From CAYVHB01 sp964450865 (GTDB lineage: Bacteria; Bacillota; Clostridia; Saccharofermentanales; UBA5734), in the NCBI GenBank assembly GCA_964450865.1, contig CAYVHB010000017.1, positions 1-64,000 of the forward strand: 64,000 bases of DNA, written 5' to 3'. The notes under the pieces are model-generated. The model did not search any database. It had not been told where the DNA came from and saw nothing but the letters and a program-made list of their open reading frames with translations. The position numbers were made by a program, and so were the translations under genes. This document shows, piece by piece, positions 44,231 through 53,080 of this stretch (within the stretch, counting starts at the first letter, position 1; every line of letters begins with the position of its first letter).

Positions 44231-45255
44231 CACCGCTCTATTTCACCTTGCATGGTATCAATTGAGTCAGCGGACTCAGAATTGTACCCGGATGCACCGC
44301 GCTGATCCACGTCATGCTGCCCGGTTTCAACTAGTCGTGCTTCCTGACGTGCAGCCTCGTGAAGTCCTGCTTCAGTCGCGGCTGGTTCATCTGGCATTTC
44401 TTGCGCTTCCATTCCCTTATCAACCGGCTTTTCCATGGTCTGCTGCGGTTGTGGCGCTGTGCCGCTTATCTGTGAGGTCTGCCCCTGCTGCGGCGTTGTG
44501 CCATTTTTCCATCCCGCCTGCTCCTGCTGAAGCTGCTCATGGCGCTGCTGCCAGATGACCAGCCGCTGCTGATAATCATTGCGCAGTCCGTGCCAGAAGC
44601 GGCTGGCCTGCCAATGCCGCGGAAAAAACTGCATGCGGCCACTCTGGTGAGCTCGCAGCAGCATCAGGATCTCAGCCGGTTGCACGGACTGGTTGCTATG
44701 CATCATATAATGCTCAGTTCCTGGGGTAGCGTCATAAAAACGATAAATGGCAGCATATGCGTCACCGAGTCCGAAGAGGTGACCGGCCTCATGCGCCGCG
44801 ATCGCTGCCAGATCGGATGGCTGCAGGTCGCTGGGCAAAACCATCCGGCCCGGCTGCTGGCGGCTCCAGTTTGTGCCGATGCTCTCAATCTGGCCCGTTT
44901 TGGCAATTCCCCAGCCGCGCCGATACCAGGGGCTGATGACATGGGCCGGCATCAGCAGCAGGCGACGCACGACAACCGGTACACTGCGCCGATCCCTTTG
45001 CCGGCTGATCTGAACGCTGACCCGCACCAGTTCAGTCTGGCCAGCCAGTTCCAGACTGTAAAATCCGGACCATTTATGGATGATGCCCGCCTCGATATGG
45101 TCGGCCAGACTTTTGCCATCGGGGCCGACAGTTTGCAGGGCCCTGGCATTATAATGAAATCGACAGTCAATCAGCACATGATTGCCGGTCAGGTGCACCT
45201 GGATCGGTGTTTGCCGTGGCCAGCGATAATATATGGAAAAGTGGTCCGTCAGCAT
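44230..45255 (-). CDS. Metzincin-like metalloprotease without signal peptide
   Basis: A 341-residue protein carrying the full metzincin zinc motif HEAGHLFGLGD (His155, Glu156, His159, Gly162, Asp165 as the Asp-type third ligand) and a Met-turn HYMMHSN about 20 residues later. The N-terminal 150 residues are beta-rich. The C-terminal 100 residues are Gln/Glu-rich and disordered (WQQRHEQLQQEQAG). No signal peptide or membrane helix is seen, so it may act in the cytoplasm or leave by another route. Start ATG complementary to 45253-45255 follows GGAGG. A small membrane protein is encoded just upstream on the same strand, separated by a terminator. I do not recognise a named family. Confidence 0.75.
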   Translation of the reverse strand: MLTDHFSIYYRWPRQTPIQVHLTGNHVLIDCRFHYNARALQTVGPDGKSLADHIEAGIIHKWSGFYSLELAGQTELVRVSVQISRQRDRRSVPVVVRRLLLMPAHVISPWYRRGWGIAKTGQIESIGTNWSRQQPGRMVLPSDLQPSDLAAIAAHEAGHLFGLGDAYAAIYRFYDATPGTEHYMMHSNQSVQPAEILMLLRAHQSGRMQFFPRHWQASRFWHGLRNDYQQRLVIWQQRHEQLQQEQAGWKNGTTPQQGQTSQISGTAPQPQQTMEKPVDKGMEAQEMPDEPAATEAGLHEAARQEARLVETGQHDVDQRGASGYNSESADSIDTMQGEIER

Positions 45256-45313
45256 GTTTAGCCTCCACATGCGCAATAACCATGGTCCGGCGCCGCCACC
45301 GTGTGATAAACGC

Positions 45314-45343
45314 AAGAAAAAAAGGAAGAGCCTGAACTCTTCC
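45314..45343 (-). terminator. Terminator between the membrane gene and the metzincin gene
   Basis: A 7-bp stem (45324-45330 with 45337-45343) is followed on the minus strand by a T-rich run complementary to 45314-45323. Confidence 0.88.
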
Positions 45344-45411
45344 GGATGAGCGGGGTATTACCTTTTACTTTTCATGATCAGCCGCCAAATGTCAAGGGGA
45401 AGTTCAGCCGC

Positions 45412-45942
45412 TCAATGGCGCTGATCCGTCCACTGGCTCCACGGCACAGCACCAGTCACCTGCTGGTGAGTCAGCAGCGAAACGATCAGGATCGTAATCA
45501 GGCTGGTCATCAGGGCTGGAATCAGGGCCAGGATCAGGCCCGTGCGCAAGGCAGCCGACAACTGGGCGACTAAAAATTCCCTGGCGCCGGCAGCCAGGCA
45601 GTCGGCCAGCGCCAGCGTGGCCAGCATGGCTCCTTCAGACAGGCTGCCAGCCAGCGTGCCGAGAATAATGGCATAAAAAAAACGGTTGATCCTTGAATGC
45701 CCGGCCAGCTGCAGGCTAATGTAGCGGGCAACCTGGCCGAGAAGCACCGGCCAGGCCAGCTGCAGGAACACCAGCAATGGCAATAGCCAGGAATACTGTT
45801 GAAAACCCGGATGCGATGCCGGATCCCCGGTCAGCAGCATCAAACTGAAACCGCTGCCCCACAACAGGCTGGCCATGAGGCTGACCCGTTTTTCAAGGCG
45901 ATGTCTGTCTGATTCATCATGAAATCTGATGCTGCCAACCAT
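45412..45942 (-). CDS. Small multi-pass membrane protein, unknown function
   Basis: 176-residue protein with about four hydrophobic segments (about residues 24-42, 52-72, 88-115 and 128-152) and a charged cytoplasmic N-terminus (RFHDESDRHRLEKR). The ATG complementary to 45940-45942 has GGAGGG 8 nt upstream. Its own terminator follows. No family recognised; the metzincin-like gene lies immediately downstream. Confidence 0.7.
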   Translation of the reverse strand: MVGSIRFHDESDRHRLEKRVSLMASLLWGSGFSLMLLTGDPASHPGFQQYSWLLPLLVFLQLAWPVLLGQVARYISLQLAGHSRINRFFYAIILGTLAGSLSEGAMLATLALADCLAAGAREFLVAQLSAALRTGLILALIPALMTSLITILIVSLLTHQQVTGAVPWSQWTDQRH

Positions 45943-46137
45943 AGTCACTGCCCTCCACATCCAAACAAATCAGGTGCGTCTTCTGTTTGCTGTGCCCAAA
46001 AAGGGAGCAAAGAACTGGGGAGATCTGGCCGGAATCCAAAGGAATCCGCAAAAGGTTGATCATCTGACTATAATCATGAAAATCGGGTCTGACCGGATAC
46101 TCGTCAGATGAATTTCATCTTTATTATACAGGGGGAT

Positions 46138-46265
46138 GCTGACTGGCCGGCTGATTGTTTATGACAGATATCAGACTATTTTTGACCGGTTTCATAAGCC
46201 ATGGCTGCTGATCGGCCGGCTGACTGTATTTGACGGATATCAGACGATCTACCCGGTTTCTGACT
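46138..46265 (+). repeat. Diverged tandem duplication of about 60 bp in the spacer
   Basis: 46138-46196 and 46206-46265 are similar over most of their length (period about 68), sharing GGCCGGCTGA and GATATCAGAC cores. The 396-nt spacer 45943-46338 contains no credible gene. Confidence 0.75.
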
Positions 46266-46338
46266 GGAATAAACAGCATGATCCGCATGTTCAGGCTTAA
46301 CCGGTCCGGATCCCGCCCCGGGAACAGGTCCGGCCAGA

Positions 46339-47664
46339 TTAATCCGCCGCGGGATTGGTCGGGATGATCCCGCGGCCCTGGTTTTGCAAGACCGCGGCCA
46401 TACCGGCCGTTGTTCTGATCGTGCCATCGGCAAAAATCCAGAGCGCCTCGCAATCTGGCAGGCTTTCGACCAGGGTCCGGCCCTCGGTAAAGGGCATCAG
46501 GAAAACAGCCGTCGACAGGAAATCGGCCAGTCCGCTGTCCGGGGTCATAATCGTAACCGCTTTGCAATAGCGGGCCGGCATCAGCGTAACCGGGTCAATG
46601 AGATGATGATAGCTGACCCCATCAACCATGTAATAGCGCTGGTAATCACCACTGGTGACAATAGAGGTTGAGTTTGTGGCGATGACATCAATCGGTTCCG
46701 TGTCAGGCACCAGCAGGCTGGCAAATGGATTCTGGACACCGATCTGCCACGTTGTCCGGCCGGCCCCGAGTGGCTGGCCGATCAGGCGCACATTGCTGCC
46801 ACCAGCACTGATGATACCTGAAGTCAGGCCTTTCGCCTCAAGGGTCCGGGCTACCAGTTCCGTTGCATACCCCTTGGCCACGGCTCCCACATCGAGTCGC
46901 ATATCCGGGTCAGTCAGCTGGACAGTCATCTGCGCCCGGTTGATCACGATCCCGGCCGGATCCGTATGCTTCGCTGCGGCTTCGAGTTCAAGGGGGGAGG
47001 GGAGGGCAGGCGGACCGTCGCCAGCTTCAGCTGCATCCCGATAGCGCGACCAGATCGTCAGGACTGCGCCCAGGGCCGGATTGACCTTGCCGGGTGCCAG
47101 CTGATCCTGCTCCCGATAGAATGCCAGCAGATCCAGGATGCGTGAGTCGACCTGGACTGGCCCCTGGCCGGCCTGGCGATTGACCGTGCAGAGATTGTTC
47201 AGGCCTTCATAGGTATGATAGATATCGAACAGCTGGTGCAATTCGGTAAACTGGGCTTCACAATCGCTGGCCAGGGCATCAAACTCAGCGGGGGTACGGG
47301 TATAGGCTACCAGCTGGATGACGGTGTCAAAACTGCTGGTGAAGGCATAGCTGTGTTTTTCATAGGGTCCGGTTGTGGTGGTTACCGGACTGGCCGCGCA
47401 GGCGATGATACCAGGCATCATCAGAAGAAAAACGGCCATCACCGCCAGTATCCGGACCAGCCGGCCCGTTCGTTGCCCGTTTCCATCTCTGACAGCCGCG
47501 CAAAGCGGGCAGCTTCCCTGGGGGCGGTTGCCACGCGGGCGTGATACCAGGCCTGACCCATGATTTTGTCGGGCCTTGACGACAAAAAGGGTGCCCGCAG
47601 GCACCCTTCTGACAGATTCTGTCTGATTTGCAATGGCTGGATCCGGATGGATTTTACTGCGCAT
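46339..47664 (-). CDS. apbE: FAD:protein FMN transferase (ApbE), lipoprotein; start uncertain
   Basis: ApbE transfers FMN from FAD to Thr/Ser of target flavoproteins on the outer face of the membrane. Family motifs are FDVIxxHQ-like FDTVIQLVAY, PGKVNPALGAVL, RLDVGAVAKGYATELV, ISAGGSNVRLIG and HHLIDPVTLMPA. A lipobox GIIAC puts the lipidated Cys at residue 89 of the open frame. The frame opens at 47664, overlapping the end of the upstream gene, and contains a terminator at 47584-47608. Translation therefore probably begins further in. The only later in-frame candidates are a GTG or ATG at 47442-47437, which leave a short signal. Mature length is normal. Confidence 0.88.
   Translation of the reverse strand: MRSKIHPDPAIANQTESVRRVPAGTLFVVKARQNHGSGLVSRPRGNRPQGSCPLCAAVRDGNGQRTGRLVRILAVMAVFLLMMPGIIACAASPVTTTTGPYEKHSYAFTSSFDTVIQLVAYTRTPAEFDALASDCEAQFTELHQLFDIYHTYEGLNNLCTVNRQAGQGPVQVDSRILDLLAFYREQDQLAPGKVNPALGAVLTIWSRYRDAAEAGDGPPALPSPLELEAAAKHTDPAGIVINRAQMTVQLTDPDMRLDVGAVAKGYATELVARTLEAKGLTSGIISAGGSNVRLIGQPLGAGRTTWQIGVQNPFASLLVPDTEPIDVIATNSTSIVTSGDYQRYYMVDGVSYHHLIDPVTLMPARYCKAVTIMTPDSGLADFLSTAVFLMPFTEGRTLVESLPDCEALWIFADGTIRTTAGMAAVLQNQGRGIIPTNPAAD
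47584..47608 (-). terminator. Terminator after the lipoprotein gene, inside the maximal apbE frame
   Basis: A 9-bp stem (47587-47595 with 47600-47608, loop CGCA) is followed on the minus strand by five T residues. Confidence 0.88.
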
Positions 47665-48205
47665 TCGCGATCGCTTCTTTGACGGCTTCGAGGTAATGGG
47701 CCGGCTTGACGGTCACGCTGGTGGCCAGGTCGGTCAGTTTGCCATCTTCAGACATCTTGGCCGCATCGATATCGGCGACTGTCTTGCCGATCAGCCATTT
47801 CTCAAGGCCATCGGCTTGTTCCCACCATTCCTTGCCGATTGAGGAGGCTTTCTTCATGCCATACTTGTCGCCGAGTTCACGCTTGGTGGCGCCGAGCGCG
47901 GCCTTGTCGGTGGTCAGCTTGCCGGTTGCGTCGAATTTGATATCGTTGACGATGGAATCAATCCAGACATTGACGATCTTGCCGGAAGCGTCAACCTCGA
48001 CGGCAGCCAGATAACAGTAGGTCTGGGCCAGTCCGCCCGTAGCGTCCTTTTCGTTGTCGCCCACACCGTAGGACTTGTCCATGGTAATGACAGAACCAAA
48101 ACCGAGTTTGGTGGCGGCCGTTGCAGCCGGCTTGCTGCCGCAGGCTGTCAGCACGAAGGAAAATACCAGCACAAGAGTCATCAGAACGATCAGTTTCTTC
48201 TTCAT
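47654..48205 (-). CDS. Lipoprotein, possible covalent-flavin carrier (FMN-binding-like)
   Basis: 183-residue secreted lipoprotein with a clear signal peptide MKKKLIVLMTLVLVFSFVLT and lipobox LTAC (Cys22). The mature part has two related halves rich in Ala, Asp and Gly. Near the C-terminus LATSVTVKPAHYLEAVKEA resembles the SGATxxSxxxxxAxxxA segment where ApbE links FMN, but the canonical SGAT is not intact, so flavinylation is inference. An apbE gene follows on the same strand, and the two may be translationally coupled despite the terminator. The ATG at 48205 has GGAGG upstream. A role as a surface electron carrier is possible. Confidence 0.75.
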   Translation of the reverse strand: MKKKLIVLMTLVLVFSFVLTACGSKPAATAATKLGFGSVITMDKSYGVGDNEKDATGGLAQTYCYLAAVEVDASGKIVNVWIDSIVNDIKFDATGKLTTDKAALGATKRELGDKYGMKKASSIGKEWWEQADGLEKWLIGKTVADIDAAKMSEDGKLTDLATSVTVKPAHYLEAVKEAIANAQ

Positions 48206-48387
48206 TGTTAAGCTCCTCCATATAGTTTGCAGATTCAGGATTTAAAATTATGCGTGGCCTATTCTATCACAATCAATCATGATTTGGCCAGCTGTAAAAA
48301 TTGTGGTAAAAGAAAAAATATCAATTAGTTTAAATTGAATACCATAAATATACTGGAAAATATAAGGAATTACCGGTGGTTTCCCGA

Positions 48388-48556
48388 GCCTGGCTGATGA
48401 CACCAGTTCCTGGCCTGGCAAACAGCAGGCAGCTTTCACTGGCTGATGTGCTGGTGTCAGACAGCAAAACCGGGTTCCTGGCCTGGCAAACAGCAGGCAG
48501 CTTTCACTGGCTGATGGGCTGGCGTCATACGGCAAAACCGGCGCCTGGCCCGGCCT
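48388..48556 (+). repeat. 68-bp tandem repeat, about 2.5 units
   Basis: 43 bp at 48406-48448 are repeated exactly at 48474-48516. The flanking parts of the unit are similar, giving a period of 68 with partial units on both sides. The whole 577-nt spacer (48206-48782) has no credible gene; open frames across the repeat are repetitive and lack ribosome-binding sites. Confidence 0.92.
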
Positions 48557-48782
48557 GGTGCAACGCCTGAAACCAGCCAATATGCTGGTGAACTCCGATA
48601 GGTTTGCCGGCGACCGGCGCGCCATTTTCGTCAGGCTGACAGTATTCACCAGGTAAAGGAACATGGTAAGATGAATCGGTAAAATACCTCATCAGGTTGC
48701 TTGCCGGATTGATTGCCTGGTCAGTGGCCCGGTTGCCGGCCAGGCGTTCTTTTATCGCAAGGTTTCAGGCAGGAGATCGTTC

Positions 48783-51293
48783 ATGATTGTCAGTTCATTT
48801 ATCTTGCACACGTCGACCGGTAAAATCCGTAATCGGTTCAGTCAATCATTCCAGCGCTGGTCAGCCCGCTTCAACCGGCGGTGGATCCGGTTTTTACTTT
48901 ACGCTATGGTGGTGCTGCTGGCTACCGTGACGACATGGCTGGCCTGGCCATCCCTGCTGGTGACCACAACCCTGGAGGCTGACTCGCGCAGTGACTATCT
49001 GCCTTACCGGTTGAATCAGGGTGACGTCCTGACTCAGACCCTTGATATCCAGCGTGACGGACTGAAATCCATTTCCCTTTCATTTGATATGCCGGGCAGT
49101 GAAGACATTCCGGCTGATACACAGATGAGCCTGGCCATCTTTGCCGAACCACCCGTTCCCGGCCAGGCAACAACTGCTGAACCACTCTATACGGCGACCC
49201 TGACCGGGGAGCAGCTCATGGGTCATACCCGGACGCAGATTCCTGTCCGGTTGGGCCGTCACACCGCTGGCCGGCAATACACACTGGTTTTGCGCCTGGA
49301 GACCCTGCCGGCTGCCAGCCGGCTGATGATTCACGCGACATATGCCACGCGCTACCCCCTGCTGGTTAATGACAGCCAGACCGGCCTGGGCCTGACGATG
49401 CTGCTCACCCATCAGCGTTTCAACTGGCCAGCTTTCCTGGCGGTTATCCTGCTGATGGCCATCCTGGCGATCCTGCTGATCGTTCCCTTGCCCCTGGTCG
49501 GCAGGCTCTTCACCCGGGCTGTCATCCTGCCCCTGCTGCTGGCTCCGTTCCTGACCCTGGTCTCCATCGAATTACTGAATACCCTCAATCCTAATGTCCT
49601 GCTGCGACCGGCAGTTATCGTACTGAGTTATGGCGTCATCCTGCTGGCCGAGCTGCTGCTGGTCGGCCTGACCAGCCGCTATCGCCTGGGAATCTACCTG
49701 TCGCACACCCTGTTCATGATCATGGCCATCACCAATCATCTCAAGATCTTTTTCCGCGGCGACCCTTTCGTGGCCGGTGACCTGATTTCCGTAACGGAAG
49801 CCGTTCATTCGATCAATAAGCTCACGTTCCTGGTCAGCAATCGCCTGCTGATGGCCTTGCTGCTGACCTTGATTTTCTTGCTGCTGTTCTGGTATGCGCC
49901 CGTCAGGCTGCAAGGTCGCCGGTTGCGCGCAGCCCTGCTGGCCGGCGGCCTGGCCAGCCTGGTTCTCTTCAGCGGCCTGGTCATTCGCAATACTGGCTTG
50001 CTCAGCCAGTACCTGAACGTTCGCCGCTACCCCTGGAACCAGATGATGAACTACAAGGTCAATGGCTTTGTCATCTCCTGGGTGCAGAGCACGGCCAGTT
50101 TCAATGTTCAAGAACCCGTCTATCAGAAACCGCTGCCCGCGGATCTGTACCAGGTGCCGGCCAGCGCACTCCGCACGACGGCGACCCCCGGACAGCCTAA
50201 CATCATTGCGATCATGAGCGAGAGTTTTGGCGACTTTGACAATATCCGTCAGATTGAGACATCAGAGCCGGTGACCCCATTTTTTGACAGCCTGGTTGCC
50301 CGGCCGGGCACTCTGCACGGCAATCTGCTGGTTTCGGTTTTTGGCGGCGGGACCTGTAACACCGAGTTTGAATTCCTGACCGGTAGCAGCATGCTGTTCC
50401 TGACGGAGGGTAGCCTGCCTTATAACAGCTACTTCAACGGGCCGACCCATGGCCTGCCTGGCCTGCTGCGCCAGCAAGGCTACCGGACCGTGGCGATCCA
50501 TCCTTATCTGCGTACATTCTGGGACCGTCAGCTGGTCTATCCCAATATCGGCTTTGAACGGTTTATCAGCCTGGAGGATTTCCCGGCCGGCGGCCTGGTC
50601 CGCAATTTTGTCGGCGATGAAGCCGATTTCGCCGAGATTATCCGGACCTATCAGCAAAAGAGCCCGGCTGAACGGCTGTTTATTTTCTCGGTAACGATGC
50701 AAAATCATTTTCCCTATTACAGCACCGAGGAGATCATGGCCGGCCTGCGCTATAACATCAAGCTGCCGGGCTTGACCGGCGCCGAATCCGTTGAATTGTA
50801 CCTGAGCATGCTGCGTCAGTCTGATGATGCGCTGCGTCAGCTTTTCACCTATTTTGCCGATGTTCAGGAACCAACGCTGATTGTTTTGTTTGGAGATCAC
50901 CTGCCCGGCAGTCACAACAGTTTCAATAACTTCTATGAAACACTGTTTGGCAAGACCTTTGCCGAATTCAACCTGAAAGACACCCGCAAGCTTTATGAGA
51001 CCCCCTGGCTGATCTGGGCCAATTACCCGCTGCCAAAGACCGCGCTGACGGATTTGACCAGTCCGAATTTCCTCGGCACGGAAGTTCTCAGGCTGGCCGG
51101 CGCCGCAGAATCTCCCTATTTTGCCAATGTTGCCGCCCTGAACCAGGATGTTCTGGCCATGAATAATAAAATGGTCCTGACGCGCAATGGCCGCCTGTAT
51201 GATCTGGAACACATTCCGTCCAGCCTGGTCCGCAAGCTTGACCGCTACTGGGCCTACGAATATGATAATATCATCCGGGATAAATCCCAATAA
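48783..51293 (+). CDS. LtaS-type sulfatase-superfamily membrane enzyme
   Basis: 836-residue member of the lipoteichoic acid synthase/phosphoglycerol transferase group. An N-terminal helix at about 37-58 is followed by an unusual extracytoplasmic beta-rich domain of about 150 residues. A bundle of five or six membrane helices (about 215-415) comes next, then the extracellular alkaline-phosphatase-like catalytic domain: MSESFGDFDNI (metal Glu), FGGGTCNTEFEFLTG (nucleophile Thr region) and LFGDHLPG (metal Asp-His). The ATG at 48783 follows GGAGA. It probably adds phosphoglycerol-type units to a cell-surface polymer; classical LtaS lacks the extra N-terminal domain. Confidence 0.9.
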   Translation: MIVSSFILHTSTGKIRNRFSQSFQRWSARFNRRWIRFLLYAMVVLLATVTTWLAWPSLLVTTTLEADSRSDYLPYRLNQGDVLTQTLDIQRDGLKSISLSFDMPGSEDIPADTQMSLAIFAEPPVPGQATTAEPLYTATLTGEQLMGHTRTQIPVRLGRHTAGRQYTLVLRLETLPAASRLMIHATYATRYPLLVNDSQTGLGLTMLLTHQRFNWPAFLAVILLMAILAILLIVPLPLVGRLFTRAVILPLLLAPFLTLVSIELLNTLNPNVLLRPAVIVLSYGVILLAELLLVGLTSRYRLGIYLSHTLFMIMAITNHLKIFFRGDPFVAGDLISVTEAVHSINKLTFLVSNRLLMALLLTLIFLLLFWYAPVRLQGRRLRAALLAGGLASLVLFSGLVIRNTGLLSQYLNVRRYPWNQMMNYKVNGFVISWVQSTASFNVQEPVYQKPLPADLYQVPASALRTTATPGQPNIIAIMSESFGDFDNIRQIETSEPVTPFFDSLVARPGTLHGNLLVSVFGGGTCNTEFEFLTGSSMLFLTEGSLPYNSYFNGPTHGLPGLLRQQGYRTVAIHPYLRTFWDRQLVYPNIGFERFISLEDFPAGGLVRNFVGDEADFAEIIRTYQQKSPAERLFIFSVTMQNHFPYYSTEEIMAGLRYNIKLPGLTGAESVELYLSMLRQSDDALRQLFTYFADVQEPTLIVLFGDHLPGSHNSFNNFYETLFGKTFAEFNLKDTRKLYETPWLIWANYPLPKTALTDLTSPNFLGTEVLRLAGAAESPYFANVAALNQDVLAMNNKMVLTRNGRLYDLEHIPSSLVRKLDRYWAYEYDNIIRDKSQ

Positions 51294-51458
51294 AAGCAGC
51301 CCGGCCCGTGCGAACCGGTACCAGCCGGCGTTACTTCCGGTAATCCGGCCGCTGCAGCCGTGTCCGATATCATGCCCCATGACCCGGATGTCATTGCATC
51401 CCCGATTTTGGCTTTGACCGGTTTGCCCGGTGCAAAGTCCGGAAAGAGAGCGACTTCC

Positions 51459-52757
51459 ATGAACGAATACCATCTTGAAACTCGCTGTATCCAGGGCGGC
51501 TATCAGCCCAAATCCGGAGATCCCCGCGTCCTGCCGATCTACCAGAGTACAACCTTCCGCTACGATTCGGCCGAAACATTGGGCCAATTATTTGACCTCG
51601 AAATCAGCGGCGACTTTTACACGCGACTGAGCAATCCGACACTGACCGCTGTCGAGGCCAAGATCGCCGCCCTCGAAGGCGGGGTAGGCGCCATGCTGAC
51701 CTCAGCCGGCCAGGCTGCGACGCTGATCTCGGTCCTGAATATCTGCCGCAGCGGCGACCATGTGATCAGCTCGGCGACAATCTATGGCGGGTCGTATAAC
51801 CTCTTTCACAAGACCATGCATGAAATGGGTATCGAATTTACCTTCGTCAGTCCCGATGCTGACGAGGCTGAGCTGCATGCCGCTTTCCGCGCCAATACCC
51901 GGCTGGTCTTTGCAGAAACACTGGCCAATCCGGCCCTGGTAGTCCTCGACATCGAGAAGTTCGCCCGCCTGGCGCACAGCCACGGCGTACCGCTGATCAT
52001 CGACAACACCTTCCCGACCCCGATCAATTGCCGGCCCTTCGAATTTGGTGCCGATATCGTGGTTCACTCAACAACCAAATACATGGATGGCCATGCAGTT
52101 TCCCTGGGCGGGGTCATCGTCGACAGCGGCAAGTTCAACTGGGCCACCGGCAAATATCCGGAGCTGACTGAGCCGGATGAATCCTACCATGGTGTCATTT
52201 ATACCCGCCAGTTTGGTCCGGCTGCCTATATCGCCAAATGCCGGACGCACCTGATGCGCGACATTGGATCACAAGCCAGCCCTTTTAACGCATTTTTGCT
52301 CAATCTGGGCCTGGAAACCTTGTTCTTGCGGATCGAGCGCCACTGCCGCAACGCCGAAACGGTCGCTGCCTTCCTGGCCGCACACCAGCAGGTCAGCTGG
52401 GTCAATTATCCGACGCTGCCCGGCAATCCTTATCGGGAGCTGGCCGCCAAATACATGCCCAACGGTACATGCGGCGTCATTTCCTTTGGGGTCAAAGGCG
52501 GCCGGGCCGCTGCCATGCGCCTGATGAATGAGCTGAAGCTGGCAGCCATCGTTATCCATGTTGCCGATGCCCGGACCTGCGTGCTCCATCCGGCCAGCAC
52601 GACGCATCGCCAGATGACCGATGCCCAGCTGCTCGAAGCCGGGATCACGCCGGACCTGATCCGTTTGTCCGTCGGCATCGAAAACGTCCATGATATTATC
52701 GCCGACCTCAGCCAGGCCTTCGGTAAGATCGCTGACCAGCAGGCCGGAATCGATTAG
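51459..52757 (+). CDS. metY: O-acetylhomoserine sulfhydrylase (Cys/Met metabolism PLP enzyme)
   Basis: PLP enzyme that makes homocysteine (or methionine) from O-acetylhomoserine and sulfide. It has 432 residues, typical for MetY. Motifs are LPIYQSTTFRYDS, RLSNPTLTAVEAKIAALEGG, the cofactor Asp in LIIDNTFPTP and the PLP-binding Lys207 in HSTTKYMDGH, with RLSVGIENVHDI at the C-terminus. The ATG at 51459 gives the family's normal N-terminus; the frame opens earlier at a GTG (51360). No SAM riboswitch was recognised upstream. MetY and cystathionine-synthase-type relatives are hard to separate by eye; the length and N-terminus favour MetY. Confidence 0.92.
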   Translation: MNEYHLETRCIQGGYQPKSGDPRVLPIYQSTTFRYDSAETLGQLFDLEISGDFYTRLSNPTLTAVEAKIAALEGGVGAMLTSAGQAATLISVLNICRSGDHVISSATIYGGSYNLFHKTMHEMGIEFTFVSPDADEAELHAAFRANTRLVFAETLANPALVVLDIEKFARLAHSHGVPLIIDNTFPTPINCRPFEFGADIVVHSTTKYMDGHAVSLGGVIVDSGKFNWATGKYPELTEPDESYHGVIYTRQFGPAAYIAKCRTHLMRDIGSQASPFNAFLLNLGLETLFLRIERHCRNAETVAAFLAAHQQVSWVNYPTLPGNPYRELAAKYMPNGTCGVISFGVKGGRAAAMRLMNELKLAAIVIHVADARTCVLHPASTTHRQMTDAQLLEAGITPDLIRLSVGIENVHDIIADLSQAFGKIADQQAGID

Positions 52758-52960
52758 CAAATTCTGGCCGTCGTCCGGGCATCTTCACGATGCCGTGCAA
52801 GATCGCTGCCCGGCAGGCCGTAACCGGTCAGGGCAGCACCTGGCTGTTTACTTGCCGCTGCGCGGTGCAACTGACAGGATTGTACCGGTAAAAAAGGCCG
52901 AAAAAACGAGAATAAGCCAGAAATTTCGAAAAAGAGCGGGATATTTTGCTGACAACTCTT

Positions 52961-52989
52961 GACAGGCCGCCTTCTGCTGATTAGAATGA
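52961..52989 (+). promoter_or_regulatory. Promoter of rplM-rpsI
   Basis: TTGACA (52961-52966), a 17-nt spacer and TAGAAT (52984-52989), about 90 nt before rplM. Confidence 0.88.
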
Positions 52990-52995
52990 TTAAGC

Positions 52996-53080
52996 ATTTG
53001 CATCGGAAGCTCAAAGAAGCTTCAGTTCGCAGGCCGGCTATGTCCGGTCTGTCAAGATAAAGTTGGAGGTAAGCTGACAG
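52996..53080 (+). ncRNA. Candidate structured leader of rplM
   Basis: Between the predicted start and rplM the RNA can form a hairpin from GAAGCT and its partner AAGCTTC (about 53006-53023), and another around CCGG...CCGG. Some Bacillota have an L13 autoregulatory leader here. I cannot confirm a match, so this is a position-based suggestion. Confidence 0.3.

Noticed and set aside
48388..48556. Possible CRISPR array
   Set aside because: Unit is long and repeated without unique spacers, no cas genes; the same holds for the other tandem repeats.
48248..48664. Leftward repetitive open frame
   Set aside because: Only translates the 68-bp tandem repeat; no ribosome-binding site, no stable composition.
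51294..51458. SAM riboswitch before the O-acetylhomoserine sulfhydrylase gene
   Set aside because: The short leader shows no SAM-I core sequence or terminator hairpin.
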